Shown here: positions 1-6,218 of the stretch, piece after piece
Position numbering within the stretch: the first letter of the stretch is position 1
Layout: each line of letters starts with the position of its first letter
Origin: an uncultured Selenomonadales bacterium
Lineage (GTDB): Bacteria; Bacillota; Negativicutes; Selenomonadales; Selenomonadaceae
Length of the DNA stretch: 15,058 nt
Assembly: GCA_947165405.1 (NCBI GenBank)
Contig: CAMVAG010000024.1
Span: 1 to 15,058 of the forward strand
Reading direction: 5' to 3'
The notes under the pieces: generated by a model
What the model was told of the DNA's origin: nothing
Database searches by the model: none
What the model saw: only the letters and a program-made list of their open reading frames with translations
Made by a program: the position numbers and the translations under genes

Positions 1-84
1 TTTCAGGTTTTAGCTTTCAGGTTTTAGCTTTCAGCTTTCAGGTTTCAGCTTTTAGCTTTCAGCTTTCAGCTTTCAGGTTTTAGA
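1..84. repeat. Tandem heptamer array, consensus TTTYAGS
   Basis: Twelve head-to-tail 7-base units fill positions 1-84 without a gap. Each is TTTCAGG, TTTCAGC or TTTTAGC, and the last is TTTTAGA. The array runs off the left edge, so its full length is unknown. Two related heptamers (CTGACAG twice, 94-107) follow after a short AT stretch. The array lies directly downstream of the zapA stop codon, in the presumed 3' region of the pheS-pheT-zapA transcript. The unit length is not a multiple of three, the units contain TAG, and no start codon or RBS is associated, so it is probably non-coding. Heptameric repeats of this style are known as short tandemly repeated repetitive sequences in cyanobacteria; any relationship is unproven. 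Confidence 0.9.
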
Positions 85-111
85 AAATTTTTCCTGACAG
101 CTGACAGCTAA

Positions 112-384
112 TCATTTGTTTTCGTCGAGGAGCTGTAAAAGTTCGTCGTAGTCTTTTTTGAGTTGAACGTAGTCCTCTGCGATTTTCAATGCCGCCAAAA
201 CTGCAATGCGGCTGCCGGCAAAAGTCCGCGTGCTCTGCGAAATGGATTTCATCGTCGAATCGACCATGCGCACGAGTTTTGCCAAGCCGTCGGGGTCTTC
301 GGTGCGCAAGCGGTAAACTTCGCCAAAGATTTCGACCTCGACACGCCGCATTTCGCCGAGGGGTTTATCGTCCTTGACTGCCAT
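112..384 (-). CDS. zapA: Cell division protein ZapA
   Basis: This 90-residue protein matches ZapA, the small cytoplasmic coiled-coil protein that cross-links FtsZ filaments at the division septum. Residues 13-22 (RRVEVEIFGE and following) are the usual N-terminal beta hairpin. The DPDGLAKLVRMVDSTM segment (about 30-45) and the AVLAALKIAEDYVQLKK segment (about 62-78) are the family's conserved helices; the last one leads into the C-terminal coiled coil. The length is normal for the family. The ATG start has a GAGGAG ribosome binding site (394-399) inside the end of pheT, and only 4 bases separate the two genes, so translation is probably coupled. zapA next to pheT is a common Firmicute arrangement. 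The call is secure on motif pattern and context. Confidence 0.9.
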   Translation of the reverse strand: MAVKDDKPLGEMRRVEVEIFGEVYRLRTEDPDGLAKLVRMVDSTMKSISQSTRTFAGSRIAVLAALKIAEDYVQLKKDYDELLQLLDENK

Positions 385-388
385 AACA

Positions 389-3058
389 TCAACTCCTCAA
401 TGTCGCGCCGAATTCCTTTTCAACCGCCGCCAAAATATTTTTAAAAGCTTCGTCAGCCTCCTCGTCCTTGAGCGTGCGTTCATTGGAGCGGAACTCTATC
501 GCGAACGCCAAAGATTTTTTATCGGAAGCAATGCGCTCGCCGGTGTACACGTCAAACAAAGTCACGCCCTTGAGGAAAGTCCCGCCGTTCTTCGCGATAA
601 CTTTTTCGACATCGCCCGCCGCAGTTTCGGGCTCAACCAAAATTGCCAAGTCGCGGCTGATTGAGGGATATTTTGGCAGGCTCTCGAATGAAAATTTCTT
701 CGCGGCGAATTTTTGCAAAGTCTCGACGTCAGCCTCGAAGACGTAAATTTTTTTCCGAATGCCCAAAGCTTCAGCCACTGCAGGATGAACTTCGCCGACC
801 GTCACCAAAACATCACGACCTTTTTTGAAGACGGCGGTTTTGCCGGGATGAAGTGCGTAATGCTCGCCCGCCTCGACGAAATAATTTCCAATCGACAAGC
901 CCGCCAAAAGTTCCTCGACGATTCCTTTTGCGTCGTAGAAATCAATCTGCGCGGCGTCTTGCGACCAACCTTTGGGCTCGCGGCGACCCATTAAAAGTCC
1001 GGCAAGCTTTTGTTTTTCAAGCGGCTGCTCTGTCACGGGCAAAGCTTTCGGATAAAATACGGGCGCGACCTCGAACAGGCGAACGTCCTCATTTTTGCGG
1101 CTGAAATTTCTTGCGGCGTTCTCGAAGATTGAGGCAAGCAACGTCGTGCGCAGGAGCGGTGCCTCGTCGGTCAGCGGATTCATTATCGGGACGGCGCGGC
1201 GCAATTCGGAATCGGCAGGGATTTGCATTTTATCGAACATCGCCTCGCTCGTGAACGCAAAGGAAAGTTCCTCGCACATGCCCAAGCTTGAGAGGACAGA
1301 TTTAATTTTGTCGATAAAGTTTTGCGCAGCGGATTGATGACCTTGCTGATTGCCTTTGGGGAGCGTCGAAGGAATTTTATCAAAGCCGAAAATCCTCGCA
1401 ACTTCTTCCGATAAATCTTCGGGCAAAGTGACATCGTTTCGCCAATCGGGAACGGTCGCCTCGAAAGCCGAAGAAATTTTCATGTCGACGCTCTTAACCA
1501 AGTCGCCGAACTTCCCGCCGAGTGTGCTCATTAAATCTTCGACGTTATCTTTGGTCTTATCGGGAATTTTTTCGTCAGCCTTCTTGAAAATGTTGCCGAA
1601 CGCCGAGCCGATATTGCTCATAAAGCTTTCGACGTTTTGTTTCTTGCCGAGTTCGCGAGCCGCCTTGCCGATATTTTTTGTCGCGGCAGCAAATTTATCG
1701 ACGACCTCATCGGTCATCTCCTCGACTTTGTTTATCGGGTCAATCTCAAAGCCGAGAGCCTCCAACACGTCAACAATTTCCTCGTCGCTGAAATTTGTTC
1801 CGAGCCTCTGATTAATCTGCGCGGAAGTGAATTTGATTTTGACTTCGGGTTTTGGATTGGGGTAAACGTCGACGACGCCCTTGCAAACTCTGCAAGCACC
1901 CATGTCCTGCAAAAGTTGAGCGACACGGTCGAGGGCGGCGACAGTTCCGTTAATGTTTGTGCCGCGTTCAAATCTGCCGCTTGCCTCCGAGTGAATGCCG
2001 ACTGCGCGACTTGTGCGACGAATCGAAGCGGAATTGAAACTTGCCGCCTCCAAAATGACGGTCGAAGTTTTTTCGGTGATTTCACTTTCAAAGCCGCCCA
2101 TGATTCCCGCCAAGCCCGCAGCTTTTTCCGCGTCGGCAATGACAAGTTCGCCGCCTTTGGCAAGTCTGTTTGTGTCGTCGAGCGTGTGAAGAGGTTCGCC
2201 CTCAATCGCACGCCGCGCAGTCAGTTCGTGACCTTTTACCTCGTCGAAGTCGTAAGCGTGGAGAGGTTGTCCCATTTCCAGCATTACAAAATTCGTCACG
2301 TCAACGACATTGTTAATCGCCCTCATGCCCGCGCCTTCCAAACGTTTGACAATCCAATCGGGCGAAGGTGCAAGCTTGACGTTCGTCAAAACCCTTGAAG
2401 AAAATCTGCTACACAAGTCGGGCGCGTCGATACCAATCTTGACCAAAGCAGAAGCCTCTGCGTTGTCGTTCTCGTCGAATTTAATTTCGGGGAAGCGCGG
2501 AGTTTTTTTCGTAAGGACAGCCAATTCGCGAACGAGACCAATCACGCTGAAACAATCGCCGCGATTCGCCGTCAACTCAAATTCCAAAATGTCATCGTCG
2601 AGTCCCAAGACTTCTGCGGCGGGAATTCCAATCGGCGTATCTTCGGGCAAGATGTAAATTCCGCTTGAGTCGCCCTCAATGTTCATTTCATCTGCCGAAC
2701 ACAACATGCCGTTCGAGGCGACGCCGCGCATTTTGCCTTTGGAAATTTTTTTGCCGCAAGGTAAATTCGCGCCGACGAGTGCAACGGGAACCACTTGCCC
2801 CTCTTTGACGTTTTGGGCACCCGTCACGATTTGCAAAAGATTTTCCTCGCCGACGTTCATTTGACAAATCAAAAGGTGGTCGCTGTCGGGGTGAGCCTTG
2901 AGCTCCTCGATTCGACCGGTCACGACTTTTTCAAGCCCTGCGCCCGCGTGAATCACGTTTTCGACGGGGATGCCTGCCAGCGTAAATTTTTCCGCCAACT
3001 CGTCCGCCGTCAAGTCTATGTCAATGTAATCTTTCAGCCATTTGGTAGAAACCTGCAC
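389..3058 (-). CDS. pheT: Phenylalanyl-tRNA synthetase beta subunit, with an internal insertion
   Basis: PheT is the beta chain of the cytoplasmic (alphabeta)2 enzyme that charges tRNA-Phe. Domains in order: N-terminal tRNA-binding OB fold (about 40-150, with HPDSDHLLICQMNVG and the GAQNV, VALVGANLP and GMLCSADEM segments), B3/B4 editing domain (about 210-395, with NNVVDVTNFVMLEMGQPLHAYD), B5 domain (about 405-565, with DWRNDV and DLSEEVARIFGFDKIP), core fold (about 575-780) and C-terminal anticodon-binding ferredoxin-like domain (about 793-889, starting FSFESLPKYPSISRDLAIL). The length is 889 residues against about 800 for the family; the excess is a block of about 92 residues inserted in B5 (separate entry). 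It starts at GTG (3058) behind an AAGGCGGTGA ribosome binding site, 12 bases after pheS. The family call is certain; the role of the insertion is not. Confidence 0.97.
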   Translation of the reverse strand: MQVSTKWLKDYIDIDLTADELAEKFTLAGIPVENVIHAGAGLEKVVTGRIEELKAHPDSDHLLICQMNVGEENLLQIVTGAQNVKEGQVVPVALVGANLPCGKKISKGKMRGVASNGMLCSADEMNIEGDSSGIYILPEDTPIGIPAAEVLGLDDDILEFELTANRGDCFSVIGLVRELAVLTKKTPRFPEIKFDENDNAEASALVKIGIDAPDLCSRFSSRVLTNVKLAPSPDWIVKRLEGAGMRAINNVVDVTNFVMLEMGQPLHAYDFDEVKGHELTARRAIEGEPLHTLDDTNRLAKGGELVIADAEKAAGLAGIMGGFESEITEKTSTVILEAASFNSASIRRTSRAVGIHSEASGRFERGTNINGTVAALDRVAQLLQDMGACRVCKGVVDVYPNPKPEVKIKFTSAQINQRLGTNFSDEEIVDVLEALGFEIDPINKVEEMTDEVVDKFAAATKNIGKAARELGKKQNVESFMSNIGSAFGNIFKKADEKIPDKTKDNVEDLMSTLGGKFGDLVKSVDMKISSAFEATVPDWRNDVTLPEDLSEEVARIFGFDKIPSTLPKGNQQGHQSAAQNFIDKIKSVLSSLGMCEELSFAFTSEAMFDKMQIPADSELRRAVPIMNPLTDEAPLLRTTLLASIFENAARNFSRKNEDVRLFEVAPVFYPKALPVTEQPLEKQKLAGLLMGRREPKGWSQDAAQIDFYDAKGIVEELLAGLSIGNYFVEAGEHYALHPGKTAVFKKGRDVLVTVGEVHPAVAEALGIRKKIYVFEADVETLQKFAAKKFSFESLPKYPSISRDLAILVEPETAAGDVEKVIAKNGGTFLKGVTLFDVYTGERIASDKKSLAFAIEFRSNERTLKDEEADEAFKNILAAVEKEFGATLRS
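1463..1738 (-). other. Helical, internally repeated insertion in the PheT B5 domain
   Basis: These bases encode PheT residues 441-532, between LEALGFEID and the VPDWRNDV strand, which are normally joined by about ten residues. The block is Lys-, Glu-, Asp-, Ala- and Phe-rich and predicted helical by eye, with little Pro except PDK near 499-501. It contains an internal repeat: residues 476-498 (VESFMSNIGSAFGNIFKK and following) match 506-528 (VEDLMSTLGGKFGDLVKS and following) at a 30-residue spacing. At DNA level 1501-1550 and 1591-1640 agree at about 35 of 50 bases. A weaker third unit may start at residue 445. The reading frame is intact on both sides, so this is an in-frame insertion and not a damaged gene. 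Its function is unknown. Confidence 0.85.
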
Positions 3059-3070
3059 AAAATCACCGCC

Positions 3071-4114
3071 TTAAAATTGCTTGAGGAACCGCACGTCGTT
3101 ATCGTAAAGCAAACGCATATCGTCAAGCCCGTAGCTCAACATCGCAATGCGTTCAATGCCCATGCCGAATGCAAAGCCGCTCACTTGCGACGGGTCGTAG
3201 CCGCTCATCTTCAACACGTCGGGATGAACCATGCCCGCGCCCAAAATTTCAAGCCAGCCCGTTCCTTGACAAACTTTGCAACCTTCGCCGTGACACATCA
3301 CGCAAGAAACATCGACCTCCGCGCTCGGCTCGGTGAAAGGGAAGAAACTCGGACGCAATCTGATTTTGGTTTTCTCGCCGAAAATTTTTTTGCTGAAGTC
3401 CTCAAGCGTGCCTTTCAAGTCTGCAAACGAAATGCCTTTGTCGATAACCAAACCCTCGACTTGCGTGAACATCGGCGAATGCGAGGCGTCGTAGTCATCA
3501 CGGCGATAGACTCTGCCCGGCGCAATCATTCTTATCGGCTCGTTGTTCTTGTAGCGTTCCATTGTCCGCGCCTGCACCGGCGATGTCTGCGTCCTCAACA
3601 AAATATCTTCCGTGATGTAAAACGAATCTTGCATATCGCGGGCGGGGTGGTCTTTGGGCAAGTTGAGTGCCTCGAAGTTGTAATAATCCGTTTCGACTTC
3701 GGGACCTTCCTCGACGGTGTAGCCCATGCTCACGAAAATTTCTTTCACGCGATTGAGCGTCAACGTCAGCGGGTGAAGATGACCTTCGTGGACGCGTCGA
3801 CCGGGCAGAGTCACGTCGATTTTTTCCGACGCCAACTTTGCTTGAAGTTCCGCCGCTTTGAGTGACGAATTTTTTTCTGTCAAGAGCCGTTCAATATCCT
3901 CGCGTGCCTCGTTGACAAGCTTGCCGACAATCGGACGTTCCTCCGCCGAAAGTTGACTCATGCCGCGCAACAAAGATGTAAGCTCGCCTTTCTTGCCCAA
4001 GAACTTCACGCGCACCTCGTCGAGTGTCTTCAGCGTCGACGCAGATTTTATCGCGCCGCCCGCCCGCTCGCGCAGGTCTTTTATTTTTTGCTCCATCAAT
4101 ATTTTTTGTTCCAT
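3071..4114 (-). CDS. pheS: Phenylalanyl-tRNA synthetase alpha subunit
   Basis: PheS carries the class II catalytic core of phenylalanyl-tRNA synthetase and activates phenylalanine with ATP; it partners PheT encoded next. An N-terminal coiled-coil arm is followed by motif 1, motif 2 (GRVYRRDDYDASHSPMFTQVEG) and motif 3 (GFAFGMGIERIAML near the C terminus). A four-cysteine segment, CVMCHGEGCKVC, precedes GTGWLEILGAGMVHP, as in Firmicute PheS proteins. The chosen ATG at 4114 gives 347 residues and sits 7 bases after a perfect GGAGG (read as CCTCC on the plus strand at 4122-4126). A TTG two codons upstream is too close to that site. A second ATG at 4096 lies in a near-perfect 18-base duplication of the first codons (MEQKIL then MEQKIK). 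It is the first gene of the pheS-pheT-zapA operon. Confidence 0.97.
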   Translation of the reverse strand: MEQKILMEQKIKDLRERAGGAIKSASTLKTLDEVRVKFLGKKGELTSLLRGMSQLSAEERPIVGKLVNEAREDIERLLTEKNSSLKAAELQAKLASEKIDVTLPGRRVHEGHLHPLTLTLNRVKEIFVSMGYTVEEGPEVETDYYNFEALNLPKDHPARDMQDSFYITEDILLRTQTSPVQARTMERYKNNEPIRMIAPGRVYRRDDYDASHSPMFTQVEGLVIDKGISFADLKGTLEDFSKKIFGEKTKIRLRPSFFPFTEPSAEVDVSCVMCHGEGCKVCQGTGWLEILGAGMVHPDVLKMSGYDPSQVSGFAFGMGIERIAMLSYGLDDMRLLYDNDVRFLKQF

Positions 4115-4155
4115 TAACAATCCTCCTTTGCAATGCTTAAGCTAACACACGCCGA

Positions 4156-4184
4156 TTAATATTGCAAGCTTTTATGTTTTGCAA
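4156..4184 (-). promoter_or_regulatory. Putative pheS-pheT-zapA promoter
   Basis: On the minus strand, TTGCAA (4184-4179) and TATTAA (4161-4156) are separated by exactly 17 bases and fit a sigma-70/sigma-A promoter about 35 bases before the pheS ribosome binding site. The bases after the -10 (TCGGCG) resemble the GC-rich discriminator seen at other promoters in this window. The predicted leader is too short for a T-box or a phenylalanine leader-peptide attenuator, and none is seen. Confidence 0.5.
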
Positions 4185-4387
4185 AGTTTTTTTTACGCCG
4201 CCGCCAAAAATTTTTTCACGGTCGCGATTGCAATTTTGTTGATAACCGTGCCCGCGATAAATATTAATGCCGTTGTCCTTGCGCATGAAGTTGTAATAAA
4301 CGCTGTGATAACTTCAAAGCAATTATACAACCGATGAAAATGGAACGGCGGATTGCAAAAACATTTTCGGCGAAAAAAATTTAGGCG
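4185..4387. other. Divergent intergenic region, no supported gene
   Basis: This is the central part of the 342-base gap between the pheS start and the hexokinase start. It is AT-rich. Short hydrophobic reading frames exist on both strands: plus 4179-4335, containing VAIAILLITVPAI, and a minus frame ending at 4193. Neither has a ribosome binding site, and the minus frame runs into the hexokinase gene. They may be chance or a decayed remnant. No tRNA, riboswitch or clear terminator was recognised. Confidence 0.5.
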
Positions 4388-4416
4388 TAGAAAACTTTTT
4401 TCATGCGTGCTATAAT
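4388..4416 (+). promoter_or_regulatory. Putative hexokinase promoter, extended -10
   Basis: A perfect TATAAT (4411-4416) is preceded by TGC, giving an extended -10 element. A weak -35 (TAGAAA, 4388-4393, 4 of 6 matches) lies 17 bases upstream. The bases after the -10 are CGGCGCG, a GC-rich discriminator, followed by an A-then-T tract at about the start of transcription. The hexokinase ribosome binding site follows about 25 bases later. Confidence 0.65.
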
Positions 4417-4456
4417 CGGCGCGTGGGAAAAATTTTTTTGAGTAGGGGGAATCTTT

Positions 4457-5761
4457 ATGGCATTTAACGAGGAGCAATTCAAGGAAATTTTGGCGGAGTT
4501 CACAATCGATACGGAGCGTCTTCAAGAAATCGCGGCGAGCTTCCGTCAAGATTTGCAACTTGGTCTGCGCGACGTGGAACTTTCCTCAATGCGCATGTTG
4601 AAATCTTACGTCGGACTGCCCAGCGGCAAAGAGACCGGCGAATATCTTGCTTTGGACTTCGGCGGAACAAATGTTCGCGTTTTCAGAATCAGATTGGACG
4701 GCGGCGGCAAATATGAAATTGTTAAGCGCGTCGGTCGCCCGCTGATTGTGCCCGGCGAATACGATTACATTTGCAAAGACGCAACCGCCGAGCAGATGTT
4801 TGACTTTATCGCGGAACTGATTGACGAGGCAATCGACGGCAACCACGAACAAAAATTTTATCTTGGTCACACATTCTCCTTCCCGTCCACGCAAACCAAT
4901 CTTAACAATGCGCGGCTCATCATTTGGACGAAAGAATTTGCAACGCAGGGCGTCGAGGGCGAAGTCGCGAACGATTTGCTTGTCGAGGCTCTCAAACGTC
5001 GCGGCGTAAACAATGTCGAACCCGTTGCAGTCTTAAATGATACCGTTGCCGTACTTTTGAGCGCGGCTTACAAGACGCCCGATATTTTTATCGGCTCAAT
5101 CTACGCCACAGGGCACAACACTTGCTATCTTGAACCCAGCATTCACGACCCGAACGGCGTCGGACTCGGCGGCATGATTTTGAATCTTGAGTGCGGCAAC
5201 TTCATGAAACTCATGCCCAATCGCTTTGACCGCGAATATGACGAAGGCTCCGAAAAGCCCGGCGAACAACGCTTTGAGAAAATGGTTTCCGGTCGTTACA
5301 TGGGCGAGCTTTTCGGCATGGCGATTGCGGAACTTTTGGGCGAGAAAGGCAAGAAATACGGCTTGACCTCCGTCGATATGTCAATGATGATTCTTGACGA
5401 GTCGGAAAAGCTTACAAAAGCAAGCGATATTATCATGGCGAAAGTCGGGCGCGAACTTGACTTCGACGACGTTAAAAAAGTTCGTGAGCTTGCAAAAGTT
5501 ATCGTGATTCGTTCCGCAAGGTTGGTTGCCTCGTCGTTCGTGGCCATCGCTTGGCAACGCGCAGGCTCCGGCAAAATCGTTCGTCAGCATGTGGCGGTTG
5601 ACGGCTCCGTTTATGAGAAAATGCCGCTTGCCAAAGAAAATATTATCAAGGCAATGGGCGAACTTCTCGGCGAAGATGCAGACAAGGTCGACACAATCCT
5701 CGACAACGGCGGCTCCGGACTCGGTGCGGCTATCGCGGCGGCTATGGCTGTTCAGAAATAA
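4457..5761 (+). CDS. Hexokinase, eukaryotic-type (hexokinase family)
   Basis: This 434-residue protein is predicted to phosphorylate glucose or related hexoses with ATP at the entry to glycolysis. It belongs to the classical hexokinase family of yeast and animals, not to the ROK or bacterial glucokinase families. Visible signatures are the phosphate-1 motif LDFGGTNVRV (66-75), the sugar-binding GHTFSFPSTQT (137-147), the catalytic-Asp segment AVLNDTVAVLL (191-201, Asp195), the phosphate-2 region ATGHNTCYLEP (217-227), a sugar-contact Glu in NLECGNF (243-249; yeast and animals usually have EWG), DGSVYEKMP, and the adenosine motif NGGSGLGAA near the C terminus (417-425). The length matches a single-domain hexokinase. 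The ATG follows AGGGGG (4443-4448) at 8 bases. It appears monocistronic, with its own promoter and a terminator at 5790-5826. Substrate preference cannot be read from the sequence. Confidence 0.92.
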   Translation: MAFNEEQFKEILAEFTIDTERLQEIAASFRQDLQLGLRDVELSSMRMLKSYVGLPSGKETGEYLALDFGGTNVRVFRIRLDGGGKYEIVKRVGRPLIVPGEYDYICKDATAEQMFDFIAELIDEAIDGNHEQKFYLGHTFSFPSTQTNLNNARLIIWTKEFATQGVEGEVANDLLVEALKRRGVNNVEPVAVLNDTVAVLLSAAYKTPDIFIGSIYATGHNTCYLEPSIHDPNGVGLGGMILNLECGNFMKLMPNRFDREYDEGSEKPGEQRFEKMVSGRYMGELFGMAIAELLGEKGKKYGLTSVDMSMMILDESEKLTKASDIIMAKVGRELDFDDVKKVRELAKVIVIRSARLVASSFVAIAWQRAGSGKIVRQHVAVDGSVYEKMPLAKENIIKAMGELLGEDADKVDTILDNGGSGLGAAIAAAMAVQK

Positions 5762-5778
5762 TTTGCAAGTAAATAACC

Positions 5779-5807
5779 TTTTAAAGTTTTTTCCCGCGTG
5801 GTATAAT
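5779..5807 (+). promoter_or_regulatory. Putative promoter of the zinc-transport operon
   Basis: TATAAT (5802-5807) preceded by TGG forms an extended -10. The -35 position (TTTTAA, 5779-5784) is poor. A 9-base palindrome, CTTTTAAAG (5778-5786), covers the -35 and could be an operator half-site, but no canonical Zur or Fur box was recognised. The discriminator CTGCGCG resembles that of the hexokinase promoter. This site lies inside the upstream gene's terminator hairpin. Confidence 0.55.
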
Positions 5808-5826
5808 CTGCGCGGGAAATTTTTTT
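5790..5826 (+). terminator. Intrinsic terminator of hexokinase, overlapping a promoter
   Basis: A perfect 9-base inverted repeat, TTTCCCGCG (5790-5798) and CGCGGGAAA (5811-5819), encloses a 12-base loop and is followed by seven T (5820-5826). It starts 29 bases after the hexokinase stop codon and has the form of a Rho-independent terminator. The loop contains TGGTATAAT, an extended -10 box, so the same bases can serve as promoter for the next operon. Confidence 0.75.
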
Positions 5827-5843
5827 GCAAGGCAGGCACTCAA

Positions 5844-6143
5844 ATGCAAAACAACTTTATAAAAAAAATCTCGGCGATTCTCGTGGCGATTTCGGCAAGC
5901 GTGTTGGTTTTTTCGGTTGCGTATATCATTTCCGAATCGAATCACGCTTGCACCGGCGACGATTGCCCTGTTTGCGTTTGTATCGAACAATGCTTGAATA
6001 ATTTTCGGACGCTCGGCACTTCAAATGATATTCAAAGCGAAATTTTTATCGTCGAAAAATTTTTTGAGCCGCCGATTTTTATTTACGCCTGCCCGATTCT
6101 TCCCGTCACGTTGATTTCTTGCAAAGTGCGATTGGATAATTAA
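5844..6143 (+). CDS. Small Cys-rich membrane-anchored protein, function unknown
   Basis: This 99-residue protein is not assigned to a named family. It has a short basic N terminus, a membrane segment or uncleaved signal anchor (about 9-30), then a Cys-rich extracytoplasmic stretch HACTGDDCPVCVCIEQC (34-50) with His34 and Cys36, 41, 44, 46 and 50. A second hydrophobic stretch (about 77-92, PPIFIYACPILPVTLI) follows. The CTGDDCPVC pattern recalls small proteins found beside metal importers in Clostridia (recalled from general knowledge, not searched). The closely spaced thiols suggest binding of zinc or another soft metal. It is the first gene after the operon promoter and lies 75 bases before znuA. 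The ATG start is preceded by only a weak AAGG, so the start is likely but not certain. Metal binding is inference. Confidence 0.7.
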   Translation: MQNNFIKKISAILVAISASVLVFSVAYIISESNHACTGDDCPVCVCIEQCLNNFRTLGTSNDIQSEIFIVEKFFEPPIFIYACPILPVTLISCKVRLDN

Positions 6144-6218
6144 ATAATCTCCGCGCAGGGGCGAATTTGTATTTGTCCTTGTATTTTTGTGCCCAAAATC
6201 AAATTCGGAGGTTATCTC

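Noticed and set aside
1..107. Heptamer array as a possible CRISPR
   Set aside because: The units are 7 bases with no spacers.
2795..3865. Long plus-strand open frame (356 codons) opposite pheS and pheT
   Set aside because: It lies across two certain genes and their junction on the other strand, has no recognisable domain, and reflects the codon bias of the true genes.
4121..4184. T-box or attenuator for pheS
   Set aside because: The predicted leader is only about 40 bases, with no specifier loop, T-box sequence or terminator hairpin.
4179..4335. Plus-strand hydrophobic mini-frame (VAIAILLITVPAI)
   Set aside because: TTG start with no ribosome binding site, overlaps the pheS promoter, and no homology recognised.
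4193..4558. Minus-strand frame of 121 codons in the pheS-hexokinase gap
   Set aside because: It starts inside hexokinase, has no ribosome binding site, and only its hydrophobic end looks protein-like.
5762..5843. Zur or Fur box controlling the metal operon
   Set aside because: No match to the known TCGTAATnATTACGA-type or Fur consensus could be found; only a short CTTTTAAAG palindrome is present.
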